A DNA stretch of 64,000 nt from positions 72,145,414 through 72,209,413 of the forward strand of contig JALMGJ010000002.1 of assembly GCA_023362775.1 (NCBI GenBank), in the 5' to 3' direction. This DNA comes from Charina bottae. Taxonomy: Eukaryota; Chordata; Lepidosauria; Squamata; Charinaidae. The position numbers and the translations under genes are program-made. This document shows, one piece after another, positions 45,001 to 55,905 of the stretch; position 1 is the first letter of the stretch; every line of letters starts with the position of its first letter. Under the pieces are notes generated by a model. The model worked only from the letters and a program-made list of their open reading frames with translations, made no database searches and was not told the DNA's origin.

Positions 45001-45030
45001 TTTATGAGGCCTGACAAAAGGCCTCATAAA
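45001..45030. repeat. perfect 12-bp inverted repeat
   Basis: TTTATGAGGCCT, six-base spacer GACAAA, then AGGCCTCATAAA, with no mismatches. Two facing TTTATG/CATAAA words resemble Cdx/posterior-Hox half-sites. Could also be a chance hairpin. Confidence 0.9.
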
Positions 45031-45364
45031 TAACCCAGCAGGAAATATGGGGTAAATAAAATCTTTACAACTTGATCATAAACCTGAGGAGTCTTTGGTT
45101 TCTTTACAAATGGAATCACAGAGTATTTCATTAAGGCAAAGGACATGCTCCCCAGAGCTCAAGAATTAAAGCTGGCAGGGCTTTTTAACCTGCAATTCAG
45201 TCAAACAGGTTTGGTGGCAGTGGAAAATCTGAAGGGCCTCTCTGGACATCAAGAGTCATCCTCTTTCCCAGTCTCCATGTACTCAACATCTGTAGCACAG
45301 CAAGGGCTGATAATTATGTACTCACCTTCCTAGAACTGGATGTTTTACAAGTTTCCAAAATACA
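45031..45364. other. unassigned sequence
   Basis: Nothing recognised. Confidence 0.5.
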
Positions 45365-45600
45365 GTGATGGGATTAAACCACAGAATTTGCTTCCACTAG
45401 ATGTGGTGGCTGCTACAAATTTAGATGGCTTTAAAAGTGGAATGCATAAATTTCTAGAGGAGAAAGCCTTCAATAGCTAGAAGTCTGGATGGTTATTTTC
45501 TAATTTCAGGACTGTAAGCAATGCTTCTTAGTGTCAGTGTTGCAGGGGAACAGTCATGGAGGAGGACAATTTCATTCATATCCTGAAGAAGAATGAGACC
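45365..45600 (+). mobile_element. CR1/L3-type LINE 3' fragment
   Basis: TGATGGGATTAAACCACAGAATTTGCTTCC-type wording (in part), TAGATGTGGTGGCTGCTACA, TTTAGATGGCTTTAAAAGTG and GAGGAGAAAGCCTTCAATAG match the conserved 3' region of L3/CR1 LINEs, noncoding here. An old copy. Confidence 0.72.
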
Positions 45601-46596
45601 ACATACATGCTTTTGTGATTCCATTTCCATTCCTCAGGACTAAGATATTTGGAAAGTCAAAGTTTAGATTTATACATCAAGTTGAAACAAATGTATACTA
45701 TCAATATACCAACTTGCTTTCTTTATTAAAAAAGAAACTGGATGACTGGAGCTTTGAATAGAAAAGCAGCAGGAAAATGGGTGCTGATCCCTATTCCCAG
45801 TGCCAGTCACACTTTCTCCACCATGGAATTCCAGATGATTGTTTAAATCAAAGGTGAAGGATCTGAGGTTGGTTGGTTGGTTGGTTGGTTGGTTGGGGGA
45901 GCTACACCTATTTGTATGTAGTATGTAGACCAGCCTTAGGATAAGTTATCTAAATGTCTGCTACTTAGATAAGTATGCCTACTTACATGATACAAGCATG
46001 TGGTGAGACCACCATATAAACCACAGATATATGAAGCTCAGGTGGTAGAAAGGGGAAAGCATTTTCTTGATTGCTACTCCTAGATTTTGGAATGTCCCAT
46101 GCAATGAGCGGGTCTGCTTTGGCCATTGGGCAAAGTAAGGCAGCTACCTGAGGCAGCAGAAGCTGGTAATGGGAGTGGTGGCAAGGTGTTGGGAGACAGA
46201 AATCTTGAATGCCACATGAATTGCCCTGAGCCCCCTAAACTAGACTTTTGTTGTTTTGAGAATTCTATTTAGCCTTTCAGTATGTGAATTTGATCCCAGC
46301 AGTACGCTGGGGCAGCTGCTTCCAGGTATGCACAGCAAAGATTATTGCTCCACAGATATGCAATCAACTGAATGAGAGTTTAGAGAGTGCCACTTAGGAC
46401 TGCAAGTGTCAAAAGCCATAATTTTGAACTCTTCTTCTTGGGTTTTTTAAAAGATTCCCTTCAAATAAAAGCAAAAATGGGAGTTAAACGTAGTGTATCA
46501 AGGAAAAATTCCTTTAACTTAACTCAACCTTAATCGTACTAATTTTCTTAAATAGAGAACTAAAAATGTAATCTGCCTGCAGAATGAAGTGGGACA
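45601..46596. other. unassigned sequence with (GGTT)n
   Basis: A GGTT array of about seven units lies at 45866-45896. Nothing else recognised. Confidence 0.5.
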
Positions 46597-47154
46597 GTCC
46601 TATACTTCAGCCAGGGAAATAAAAGGTATACAGGATTTATCTTCACAGATCTCAGTAGATTAGGCTGAGAAATAGTAAGTGGCTAGTATCAGACAAATAC
46701 TACTTTTTCATGTTATCACCAACCTATTCTGCTATATGCACACCAAAATTAAATAATGTGTAGGTGAAGTTTCAAAGAAATACTGAGCAACCAGAGTTGA
46801 AACCTCTACTTGGTCCCAGAGCCTACTTACTAGGGCTGTGCAGGGTTCCGGATTGAAGGGGAAAGGTGGTTTGGAGCATATGTGGCTGCACAAGTTGCAG
46901 TTGTTGGCATTGCCTTAAAGAAGCTATCTTTTCCTCGTGGGTGTGACTACTAGCCCACCATCCCCCAAACAGACATATTTAAGAAAGTGCAACATCCATG
47001 CCGATGCATGCTCCCAATAATCTCTCAAATCCTTTTTGTTGCATAGCCCTATTTCTCAGTAATACTAGCCACTTACTATTTCTCAGCCTAATCGACTGAG
47101 ATCCGTGAAGATAAATCCTGCATACCTTTTATTTCCCTGGCTGAAGTATAGGAC
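46597..47154. repeat. inverted repeat with 93-bp arms around a 372-bp centre
   Basis: 46597-46689 and 47062-47154 are reverse complements over exactly 93 bp with three differences by eye. The arms begin GTCCTATACTTCAGCCAGGG and end TAGTAAGTGGCTAGTAT. The centre (46690-47061) holds a smaller pair of inverted ends: AGGGCTGTGCA at about 46834-46844, and its approximate complement TGCATAGCCCT at about 47040-47050, like a MITE. There is no coding frame. The structure could be a TIR element or a local inverted duplication. I do not recognise the family. Confidence 0.85.
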
Positions 47155-47317
47155 CAAAAAATACTTTTGATTCCCATAATGTGCAAATCCCTGGTTTCCT
47201 GTTGAATAAGTCATCCTGGCCTAGTTCATATATATCACTAAGTTATATATCGTCAGTTATAAGTCATAATAGCAAATCAACAGTGTAGCACTGTTTTTGT
47301 GATCTGTAAACCAAGTC

Positions 47318-47660
47318 ATAAGGGGTGTGGTGGCTCAGTGGGTAAGACGCCAGGCTTGTCGATTGGAAGATTGCAAGTTTGGAGGTTCGAATCCCTAGCC
47401 CCGCATGACGGAGTGAGCTCCCGCACTTGCCCCAGCTCTTGCCAACCTAGCAATTCGAAAGCATGCAAACGCAAGTAGATGAATAGGTACCACTTCGGTG
47501 GGAAGGTAACAGCGTTCCGCATGCATCATGCGGCCACATGACCGTGGAAGCGTCTTCGGACAACGCTGGCTCTTCGGCTAACAAACGGAGATGAGCACCG
47601 GCCCCTAGAGTCGGACACGACTACACAAATGTGCGGGGGGAACCTTTACCTTTTTTTTTT
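47318..47660 (+). mobile_element. Sauria-type SINE, full-length
   Basis: A 343-bp tRNA-derived SINE with Pol III boxes: A box TGGCTCAGTGG at 47331-47341 and B box GGTTCGAATCC at 47384-47394 (an exact match to the canonical box). A central body (CCAACCTAGCAATTCG, GGTACCACTTCGGTGGGAAG, CGTCTTCGGACAACGCTGG) leads to the Bov-B-like AGAGTCGGACACGACT at 47607-47622 and the AACCTTTACC end plus T10. A direct repeat AAACCAAGTC flanks it (47308-47317 and 47661-47670), proving an intact insertion. The intact promoter boxes suggest a relatively recent copy. Confidence 0.95.
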
Positions 47661-47878
47661 AAACCAAGTCCAAAATTAGCTGCCATATAAATACCCCCTC
47701 ACCTGGACTGGAAGGTATGCTGTTAGTCCTAGAAAACCAAAAAGCAATTCTTGCAATAAGGAATGTTTGCAGTCTCCTAAAGAAACATAGGCTTTGGCTT
47801 CGCCTTTAAAAATGCCTTGATGAGAACTATCAGCCTTTTACAAAGGGTAATTTCTTGTCCCTTCAAAACATTTGCAAT

Positions 47879-48030
47879 ATTTATTTATTTATTTATTCAA
47901 TTTATATGGCCGCCCATCTCAAATACATGACTCTGGGCAGCTTACAACAATTAAAAAGCTATTCAAAAAAACAAGGAGCAATATAAAAATCCTATTTTTA
48001 AAAAACCATATAAAATAACCATATAAAAGA
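47879..48030 (-). mobile_element. L2-like LINE 3' end with (TTTA)n tail
   Basis: TTTA units (47879-47896), then GGCCGCCCATCTCAAATACA and GACTCTGGGCAGCTTACAAC on the reverse-strand orientation of the L2 3' end. Confidence 0.78.
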
Positions 48031-49819
48031 CGGGTTTCATTCTCACGTTGTTGCTGCTGTTAAAAACAAAACAAAACACAACACAACCCCGGGCGTATTT
48101 ATTGTCCGCTTCCCCCAGCAGCGGCCACAGCAGCAGTGAAGATTCTGTGAGACCTTCCGCTCTCACTCCTTAAAAGTGAATGACAGCCTGTTGCAGAAGC
48201 AGAGCGGGAGGGGGAGGCAGGACTGGCTTCTTGGTGGCACATACGCAGCTCTAGTGAAAGCCCCATATGTTGCTGAATTATCTTTTCTCAATCCCAGGGT
48301 GGTTTATCTCTTGTGATCCTGTCATTGACTCCCCTGACGCCAAGGTTAAATAAAATATCATTTCCTTCTGATTTAGTTGTTGTCTTTTGCATTTTGAAAA
48401 AGCCTTTAAAGGTCCCTCTGGATTCAACCTTTCAGGTCAGAACAGTACATGGGAACCCCCTTCCCAGGCATTTCACTCTAGATAATGTCATGCTTGATTC
48501 ATTAGATTATTCAAAGCGCTGCCTTCCGTTGCTCCTGCTGCTGTTTCAGGCTTTGATGGTTGTTGGCTTGGGTCCTTTCAGCTTCTTCCCAACGCTACCT
48601 CTTGTTGTTTTTCTCACAAACCTGCTCCTTGGAGAAATAAAAGCAGTGATCCAATGAGGCAAGAAATATTGGTCATCTCTTCTAACGATGCTCAGATGCA
48701 GAAGAGGGAGGAATGAAGGAGGAAGCTCTGCTTTGGGAAGCTACATGACACGTATCATTCACAGGGTGAGACATCAAATAGGCTACCCCTCCCGGCTTGC
48801 AAAGGTCCTGGTGGATAGAAATTATCAAGTCTAATATACAAGGTGGAGAAAGTTTGAAAAGGGTTCTTGAGACCTTCCTAAAAAGGACCAGACACAAAGG
48901 AGAGTTTAGTGCCTTGATCAAGACTTTCTTTTGGCACAGCCATGAGTTTCTCATATCTATCTTTGGGTTGGCAACCAACCAGCCAGGATTTGACCTTAGA
49001 GTTTCCAGTTACTAAAAAGAGGAAATAGGACTCCCTCCTTTATGTCTAAGCAGTAAAAAGGAAGTTTGGCAAATGGCAAAACAAATATCAACCTTGGATG
49101 GGTCAAGCTACGTCTAGCTCACAGTAGTGTTGAAAAAGACTGGCCAAAAAGAGCAGTAAACAAGAGGTTTTACATGGCAGTGGCAAAAGGGGTGCTCTGG
49201 GACTGCCAGGAGGTGCCTGTGCATCTGCTAGGAGGAAAGGCTGTGGCTGGTGGAGCTGACCAGGGAGTGGGATGTAAGTTCAAGAAGACAGAAATAAAAG
49301 AAGGAGAAGCAGAGAGGCAAAATAAAGATTCACCAACCACCACCATCTTTTTCTGCTGAGCCATGGGGGAACACATTTTGTTGCCTGACACATCTTTCAA
49401 TATATAAGGTTTATATGGCTACAAAGTGACAGGTTTTGAGGCACAGAGTGATCATCATTAATTGTCCCTGTTGAAGGTAATGACACAGAAGAAAAAAATA
49501 CTGAAGTGTAAGTTTGCCTATGAAGATGATGTTGTAGGTTCGGATACATGGACTTTTGTTGGTACGTCTGCTGTAAAGCACTTCTGAATAGAGATGTTCT
49601 TCCCAGACCTCAAGAGATGTAAACACACTTAGCAAGAGATTCATAAGGGCTTTGAACCTTCACAAACTGTGGAGGAGGGGGAGAAATCCTAGTATAAGCT
49701 GTGCTGTGGACAGGAGGGTAAGTGTAATGAGGAAAATGGTGCAAAAATGCAAGAAATATGCAATATGCAAGAAAAACAGTTAAGGAAGTAATACTGATAT
49801 TATTTAATTGTGTTCCTGA
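48031..49819. other. unassigned sequence
   Basis: No gene recognised. The longest forward frame (48313-48657, 114 codons) and the pair at 49066-49400 show no conserved features. 48100-48240 is unusually GC-rich (CAGCGGCCACAGCAGCAG) for this window. Confidence 0.45.
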
Positions 49820-49900
49820 TGTCTCTATATTGGCCTTCCTCAACCTCATGCCCTCTAGATATATGGAAGACCAGCATGGTAATTGGATGATGGGAATTGC
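49820..49900 (+). mobile_element. hAT-like MITE, half copy
   Basis: TTGGCCTTCCTCAACCTCAT and GGATGATGGGAATTGCTAAC belong to the same palindromic MITE group as 20155-20264. Confidence 0.5.
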
Positions 49901-49904
49901 TAAC

Positions 49905-50115
49905 TTTCTCTTTGTATAAGGAACAATAATGACATTTTTCCACCATCGGGAACAAATGCAGTCTTCACATACACATTAAACAAATTGTACAGAAGCAAAT
50001 CACATCCATATTTTAGCATTTCTCCAGTTATGCCATCTATACCTGCAGCCTTATCATTTTTCAACATTCTCATAAAGGAGATTACACCACTCCATTCATT
50101 TTTTTCTTGGACACT
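49905..50115 (-). mobile_element. LINE reverse-transcriptase fragment
   Basis: The reverse frame 49900-50166 carries MLKNDKAAGIDGITGEMLKY, the fingers motif of RTE/CR1-type reverse transcriptases (K-x-x-KA-x-G-x-DGI), followed by LLYNLFNVYVKT and VPDGGKMS (decayed W at the VPxxWK position). Downstream catalytic motifs are absent. Clade not fixed. Confidence 0.7.
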
Positions 50116-50130
50116 CGTGCATGTGTTTGT

Positions 50131-50131
<1 letters not shown>

Positions 50132-50162
<31 letters not shown>
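50132..50162. repeat. (CA)n microsatellite
   Basis: About fifteen CA units inside the LINE remnant region. Confidence 0.96.
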
Positions 50163-50167
<5 letters not shown>

Positions 50168-50960
50168 TTTCACTTCAATTCTAATCTGATATATCATTCC
50201 CATTCCCATACAAAACTCAAAAATATTCCTTCATCACTCCCTCATTTCAATTTCATACCAAATTATTTCATCATTTTTACTTTTAATTCCATTTATTCTG
50301 TTGGAGGGTCTTGTTTAGTCCTTTTCACAAACTTCCAAAGCAATTTTTATTTTCATCAAAATTGATCTGCATTTTTCTGCCTCTTAATCTTAATAATTCC
50401 CTACTCTCTTTGACCACATTCTCTGTTATCTTTTTGTCTCTATACCCATTATACAATATATTTCATTCTCATTTTTGCAGCATTTTTCTTGCATCATTTT
50501 TTTCCTCATCCACAAGCTTTTCCACTTGACTTCATCATTTAACTAAGCATCTTTTTTCATACTTCTAATTAGTGTAACTCTGCACAGTTCTGTGGCACTT
50601 GGTGATATTATTCTTTTCTATCTGTTCCAGTTAGCTTCCACACCTTCTTTCTTTATGACAGCTTTCCATTCTTTCTGTTGGGAGATAAACTATGTTTTTC
50701 ATATAGAACTGGTACTTTCATGCAGGACTTGTATTTTTCATTTCACTCTAGGGTTTTTCTTTTAACTTTTCTTTTTTTCCATGTTCATTTCTCCCCCAAG
50801 AGCCACTCTCAACACTCCCAAATAGTGATACTGATTATCTGTTTTTCTTTCTGTAATTTCATTAGTTAATTCATACTCCTTACCATTTACTCATCTTACT
50901 TTCTAAGTCACAGTCTTCCTCCATCACTTATTGTGGTTTTCAACCAAGGCTTTTGCATAA
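50163..50960 (-). other. T-rich sequence, possibly the LINE endonuclease-RT linker
   Basis: Strikingly T/C-rich on the + strand (A/G-rich on the reverse). Reverse-strand translation is Lys/Glu-rich and broken, as expected for a decayed linker upstream of the RT fragment at 49905-50115. No motif proves it. It could equally be unrelated low-complexity DNA. Confidence 0.3.
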
Positions 50961-52624
50961 TGCATAATTGTAAATTATCTTTTGCATAAGATAGAGAAAA
51001 TATAGATTACCAGCCCTAGTTTCCAGCCCTGTTCTCTTCTAACCAATCAGTTCCGATACATTTGGTCAATTTACTACAAAGACAACTAAAGCTGTTTTAT
51101 CCCAAGCATGCTCACATTATTCTATATGTCTAGGATCTCTAATCTAGAGTCTACTTGCAAGCAGCCAACATACTGTCTCCTGGATCCTTCAAGTTGGAGT
51201 TACATGCAGTGTACTAATGCATACTCATGCGCTAAAAGTATTTCTGTCCTTAAGTACACATTATCTGAAATTCTGTCATCTATTATCTTGAAGCTGAGAT
51301 CAAGTGACCGTTTCTGAGTGTGACTAGAAGGGTGCTCTGGGAGTGTTGGTGTGCTTTTACTGCAGCTGTATCTCTCTCAGTGTTCACTTTCTCCATTAGC
51401 ACTTTGCTTCCTGAACTTCCTTCATATACTGTACGTCCCTGCCCCTTCTCACATGTTTAAGCTAACCTCTCCAGGCTTCCAAAGAGCTAGAAGAGAGGTG
51501 AACAAACCTCCATTATTTTATTTGGGGAAGAAGCGGGTCATATCTGTGCAACTCTGTTAACATAATTCTGAAATGGCATTGGTGATAATTTTTACCTTTA
51601 GATGCAGCAGCACCACTTTTCTTCATTGCACTGTACAGAAAATAATGAGGGAGCTGAGTTTTGTTGCTGATTTGCCAGTTTTCATCTATTTGTCAGGTTC
51701 CATCATTTCCCCTGCCCACAAAGTAAGAGAAGTAGCTAGTCACGTATACTGTTCTACAAAAGCATACTGTAGTCATGAAAGGATCTGCCTCCCTGCTTTC
51801 TGAGGCTATTTCTGTCCAGGTTTCTTCACGTATATTTCTTTATTACACATTAATTTAATTTGGGACATTGCCAGAAGGGTAGATAAACCAGCCAAGAGAA
51901 GCCCAGCCAGAGTTTTAAAGTCAGACGTTTTTCATTCATGCTGCAATACACCATCAGTGGATCCTTTTCCTGCTGGTGGCCAGGAGAAAGGGGATTCCAG
52001 CAAATCCACTGAAGAAAATGAATCACCTTGCCTAAGTTAGTGGCATATTCACAAATCAGAACAACCAGATTTAATAGTGATTCAGAACAGATACAGTAGA
52101 ATCAGGAAAGGGATTGTCAACAGAGATAGCAAATTTTAGGACTGCACTATTTTATGTGGATGCAAGGATGGATGGGTAGTACTTAAGCTCATCAGTGGCC
52201 CGGAGAAAGAATAAATGGGGAAAGGTGGTAGGATCAAAAGATACCTTTCTTCTGGTGAAAAGGAAAAACAAAAGACCTTCAGCCCCAGAGTATTTCTGAT
52301 CAGTCATTGTCACTTTATGAAGTAGCATTATCCCACCTGCTAAACAGAGACAGACCTACTGGCACCTGATTCCCATGACAATAGCCATTCCTGCTTCGTT
52401 AAGGCCAGACACACAGGGAGTGGCCCCCGAGGTGTGGCTTGAAGAGGAGATGGAATTATTCAAATTGCATTCATTAATAGCAGTAGCAAGACAGTAGCAG
52501 GAGGAGGAGGAGGAGGCAGCAAAACACAGTAGAGATTACAAATCTATTCTTCCTACAGTGAGCAATTAAAAGATTGTCAGTTTTTAAAACTTCTGCTCCC
52601 TGGGCAGAAAGGCAAGGTATGAAC
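50961..52624. other. unassigned sequence
   Basis: Nothing recognised apart from a GGA cluster at about 52500-52517. Confidence 0.5.
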
Positions 52625-52656
52625 AATAACAACAACAGCAGCAGCAGCAGCAGCAG
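52625..52656. repeat. (AAC)n-(AGC)n tract
   Basis: AAC units pass into about seven CAG units. Noncoding context. Confidence 0.93.
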
Positions 52657-53060
52657 TTTTGAATTTAATTAATACTAATGCAACACCTAATATGTATATA
52701 TGTGGAATTTTATCATGGATTTTAATCTCAGGTGGCTTTGTAAAATTTCTTTTAGAAGTCTCTGCCTGACTAAAATATTTCAGTCTCCTCTTCTTCCTCT
52801 GAATCACTACAGATTTCTACATGAGACTTGTCATTTTGTACTAAAATTGCTCCAGAGTATGCTGTCCTTGGAGGTTTATCAGACAAGTCTCATTTGCATG
52901 CCAAGAGGCTAACTAATCCACATATTTGGGAGTAAGAAGGAATTTTCCCTTAGGTCAGATTAGCTGGTTATTCTCACAAAAGGGCCAGAACAGATGACAA
53001 GGCCCTCAGATCCACTGATTTTGGCCAAAGGGGAGGCTTGGGGCATCAAGTGCTGGCCTT

Positions 53061-53152
53061 CAGCTCTTTATAAACTTATAAACAGCTCTTTATAAACTCT
53101 CAGTAGAAACTGCAATCACCAACTGCAGGGTGGGAACCCTCTCAGTAGAAAC
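53061..53152 (-). repeat. L2-tail-like patch with small tandem duplications
   Basis: A 22-bp period (CAGCTCTTTATAAACTTATAAA) is repeated partly at 53061-53097. CTCTCAGTAGAAAC occurs at 53097-53110 and again at 53139-53152. The segment 53097-53134 is the reverse complement of 54441-54475 with small differences, so both seem to be tails of one L2-like subfamily in opposite orientation. Confidence 0.6.
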
Positions 53153-54160
53153 ATCTAAGAGAGAGGTGCATTTGGGGAAGGGTTTGATGGAAGAGATGGG
53201 GCAGCCAGATACATGAGATCCGCTCTTCCGAGGAATTCTGAGGATTCCTGCCACTCAGGTACCCTTGGAGACCACACATTTCAGTGAGATGGTTCACTGG
53301 GACAAATCCTGCCCCACCCTACCATAAGGCGAATTCAGTTTAAAGTCAACATTTCTGGATTTATAGACCAGAGAATACATGCCAGAGTTTCTCTCTCTAT
53401 TCCTCTATAATTTTCTAAAGTCTTCTTTGAGAAAATTCTATTTATATACTGCCTTAAACACTGGAATGCAATCTATCTTTTTGGAAGCATCATATTTATT
53501 TATATACAGTACGTAGTGAGTCACTTTCTCAAGTTCATATTTGTAACATTAAAATCACCCCAGTTTTAATGTCCTCACTATATATGTTTTTTATGTTGCA
53601 AACAAGAGTCTTGGAAAAATTAGGCACTAACTTTCAGAAAAGAGGAGAAGAAGGAGGAAGAAGAAGCTGGGAGGATTTTTTTTTAAGAATTAAAAGTTGC
53701 TTATAATAATCCTCCCCTTTTCTTATTATGCATTTGATTAAACTAGTAGATAATATTTTCTAATGCATTATGTTACAGATAATAAGGTATCTTCATTTCT
53801 TTTCAATAAAAATTAGGTTTGTCCCTATGTGGGAAATGAAAACAAACATTTCACTTTCTGCCACTGGATAGCGTTCAAAAGTAGCTAATAAAAAAAGTAA
53901 TATAATTAAAACATAATTAAAAATCTAATTATACCACTGACTACTGAAGCTACTTCAGGGTATACTGTGCAACAAACCATTTTAAAAACATTCCAGTGAA
54001 ATACTGTAATAAGGAATTCACAGACACTGAAAATAAAAACAAAAGAAAAGTGAGGCCAAAAATACTGCTTATCACCGTTGGATGTCATGATAATAATTTA
54101 ATACCTGTACCTGGCTTTCAATTAGACAGTAATTAGACATGCTAGCCAGGCAGTAACAAT
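53153..54160. other. unassigned AT-rich sequence
   Basis: Nothing recognised. Confidence 0.5.
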
Positions 54161-54297
54161 TTTTGTTGTTGTTGTTCAGTCGTTGAGTCGTGTCCGACTC
54201 TTCGTGACCCCATGGACCATAGCACGCCAGGCCTTCCTGTCCTCCACTGTCTCCCAGAGTTTACTCAAATTCATGTTCGTTACATCGGTGACGCTAT
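54161..54297 (-). mobile_element. Bov-B (RTE) LINE 3' tail, subfamily A
   Basis: Reverse complement of the last ~137 bp of the 25432 copy, starting with GTTGTTGTTGTTCAGTCGTT and running through CGTGTCCGACTCTTCGTGAC to the region encoding the last ~35 residues. Very similar to the 25432 copy by eye. No clean target duplication. A 168-codon forward frame (54183-54689) is antisense to it and not real. Confidence 0.92.
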
Positions 54298-54339
54298 TTA
54301 GGGGCACAATATTATTGTTTGTATGCTGGAGAAATATTC

Positions 54340-54480
54340 CCAGCCAAGGTCAGATCAGCACCCACCCTGTTGGCATTTACAAAAGCTGCCAAGACGTGGC
54401 TATTTCTGAAGGCCTTGGGGGATTGATAGAATGGTGGGTCCCCACCCTGCAGTTGGTGATTGTTTCTACTGAGAGTGATA
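54340..54480 (+). mobile_element. L2-like LINE ORF end fragment
   Basis: GTCAGATCAGCACCCACCCT then GCTGCCAAGACGTGGCTATT and CTGAAGGCCTTGGGGG resemble the end of an L2-type ORF (RxAPTLxxF and KTWLF...KALG), followed by 3' UTR wording shared with 53097-53134. Confidence 0.6.
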
Positions 54481-55270
54481 TTCCTTGGAGGGACAGATGT
54501 GGAGCTAATATTACGCCAAGGTTTCTATTACACTACTATCACTTATTGTTTCAACTTTTCTTGTTTACTGTATTGGAGTTTACGTCACAGTCATCTACGA
54601 CTGAGGTACCCTATAAACCTAAATCCCTAAATATAAATGTCTATTTGAATTCACTGCATCAACAGATTGAACAATTAAAAGGTCCTTAAGCTTTGTCCCA
54701 CTTTTTCCTTTGCCAGAAATAAGAGAAAATGATCATTTACATTTGGGATCCATGTCCATTCTTACCTCTCTCCCCTTCTGCCTAGTTCTTCAGTCTCACC
54801 AGATGTATTTGTAAAAACCATTTATTCCCTTTAATCCCTTTGGCTATTATTAACTCATTTTGCATGTTTTCTCCCTGCAAGCCCTGACTGACTGTATTCT
54901 TGTTTAGCTGCCTCTTCCGTTCTTCATTTCTAGGGTAAATTTTCTTTCTGATCTTCCAAGAAGATCCTGGAGCTGTTTCTTAAGCACGTTTCTCCCCTTT
55001 CTTCTCTCCTCATAATTTTATCTTATTACCTCATTTAAGATCCCCGGTTTTCCTCCATTGGTATTAATTTCCTTATTTTGCTTGGTACATTTCTATTCCA
55101 GGCTTCTTCCAAGAGGCTTAAGGCAGAGGATATGGAGGTGATCCCATTGTATTCTCACAATAAAATGAAGACTGACCTCCAGAGCAAGGGGCACTCAGGA
55201 GAGCACCTTGGAGGCTTGGAACACTTCAACTTTCATGTGTTTTAGGAGCCAAAAGTGGTGGCTTGATACG
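54481..55270. other. unassigned sequence
   Basis: Nothing recognised. Confidence 0.5.
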
Positions 55271-55279
55271 TTGGGGTTT

Positions 55280-55469
55280 GTTGTTGTTTATTCATTCGGT
55301 CGCTTCCGACTCTTCGTGACTTCATGGACCAGCCCATGCCAGAGCTTCCTGTCAGCCGTCGCCATCCCCAGCTCCCCCACGGTCGAGTCCATCACCTCCA
55401 GAATACCATCCATCCATCTTGCCCTTGGTCGGCCCCTCTTCCTTTTGCCTTCCACTTTCCCTAGCATCT
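55280..55469 (-). mobile_element. Bov-B (RTE) LINE 3' tail, subfamily B
   Basis: A 190-bp reverse-strand tail flanked by a 9-bp direct repeat TTGGGGTTT (55271-55279 and 55470-55478). The 3' signature is CGGTCGCTTCCGACTCTTCG on the + strand, matching the 39202 copy. The frame encoding the last ~55 residues (ending in a VHEVTKSRKR-type block) is uninterrupted. Confidence 0.94.
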
Positions 55470-55628
55470 TTGGGGTTTAGGGGGTGGCTAAAGGCATAAA
55501 GATCTCTTTTATGCCACAAGACCTTCCAAACCTCAAACATTTAGAACAACACTTCCCATTTGGAAGGGGGGGTGTTTAAAGAGCAAAGAGGATGACTTAA
55601 GCTTCAATAAATGCATCCAATTTGCTGC

Positions 55629-55631
<3 letters not shown>

Positions 55632-55669
<38 letters not shown>
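55632..55669. repeat. (CA)n microsatellite
   Basis: About eighteen perfect CA units. Confidence 0.97.
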
Positions 55670-55813
55670 AAAGGAGCACAACATTTGGCTCCTCCCTTAC
55701 CACTGACATTATGATACCACTGAAAAGTGTGCTCTCTGGATGTAAGAAAGTTGTGCAGCTTTGATCAAAGAAGATATATAATCTGTATGATCAAGCCTAC
55801 AGTACTCCCAATA

Positions 55814-55905
55814 GTTAATTTAATTAATTAATTAATTAATTAATTAATTTAATTAACATATAAGCCACCCGTCTCATATACATGACTCTGGGTGGTTAAG
55901 AAGTC
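55814..55905 (-). mobile_element. L2-like LINE 3' end with (AATT)n tail
   Basis: AATT units at 55814-55856, then AAGCCACCCGTCTCATATAC and GACTCTGGGTGGTTAAG, the reverse-strand L2 3' end. Confidence 0.75.

Noticed and set aside
47331..47394. Possible tRNA gene (good A and B boxes)
   Set aside because: The boxes belong to a SINE with a body, Bov-B-like 3' end and target duplication. A cloverleaf with a 3' acceptor is not evident, and sister copies exist at 61629 and elsewhere.
48313..48657. 114-codon forward frame, hydrophobic C-terminal half
   Set aside because: No recognisable family, no splice or codon-use support. Length is within chance for this much sequence.
54183..54689. 168-codon forward frame
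   Set aside because: Antisense to the Bov-B tail, then running into an L2 fragment in the wrong phase.
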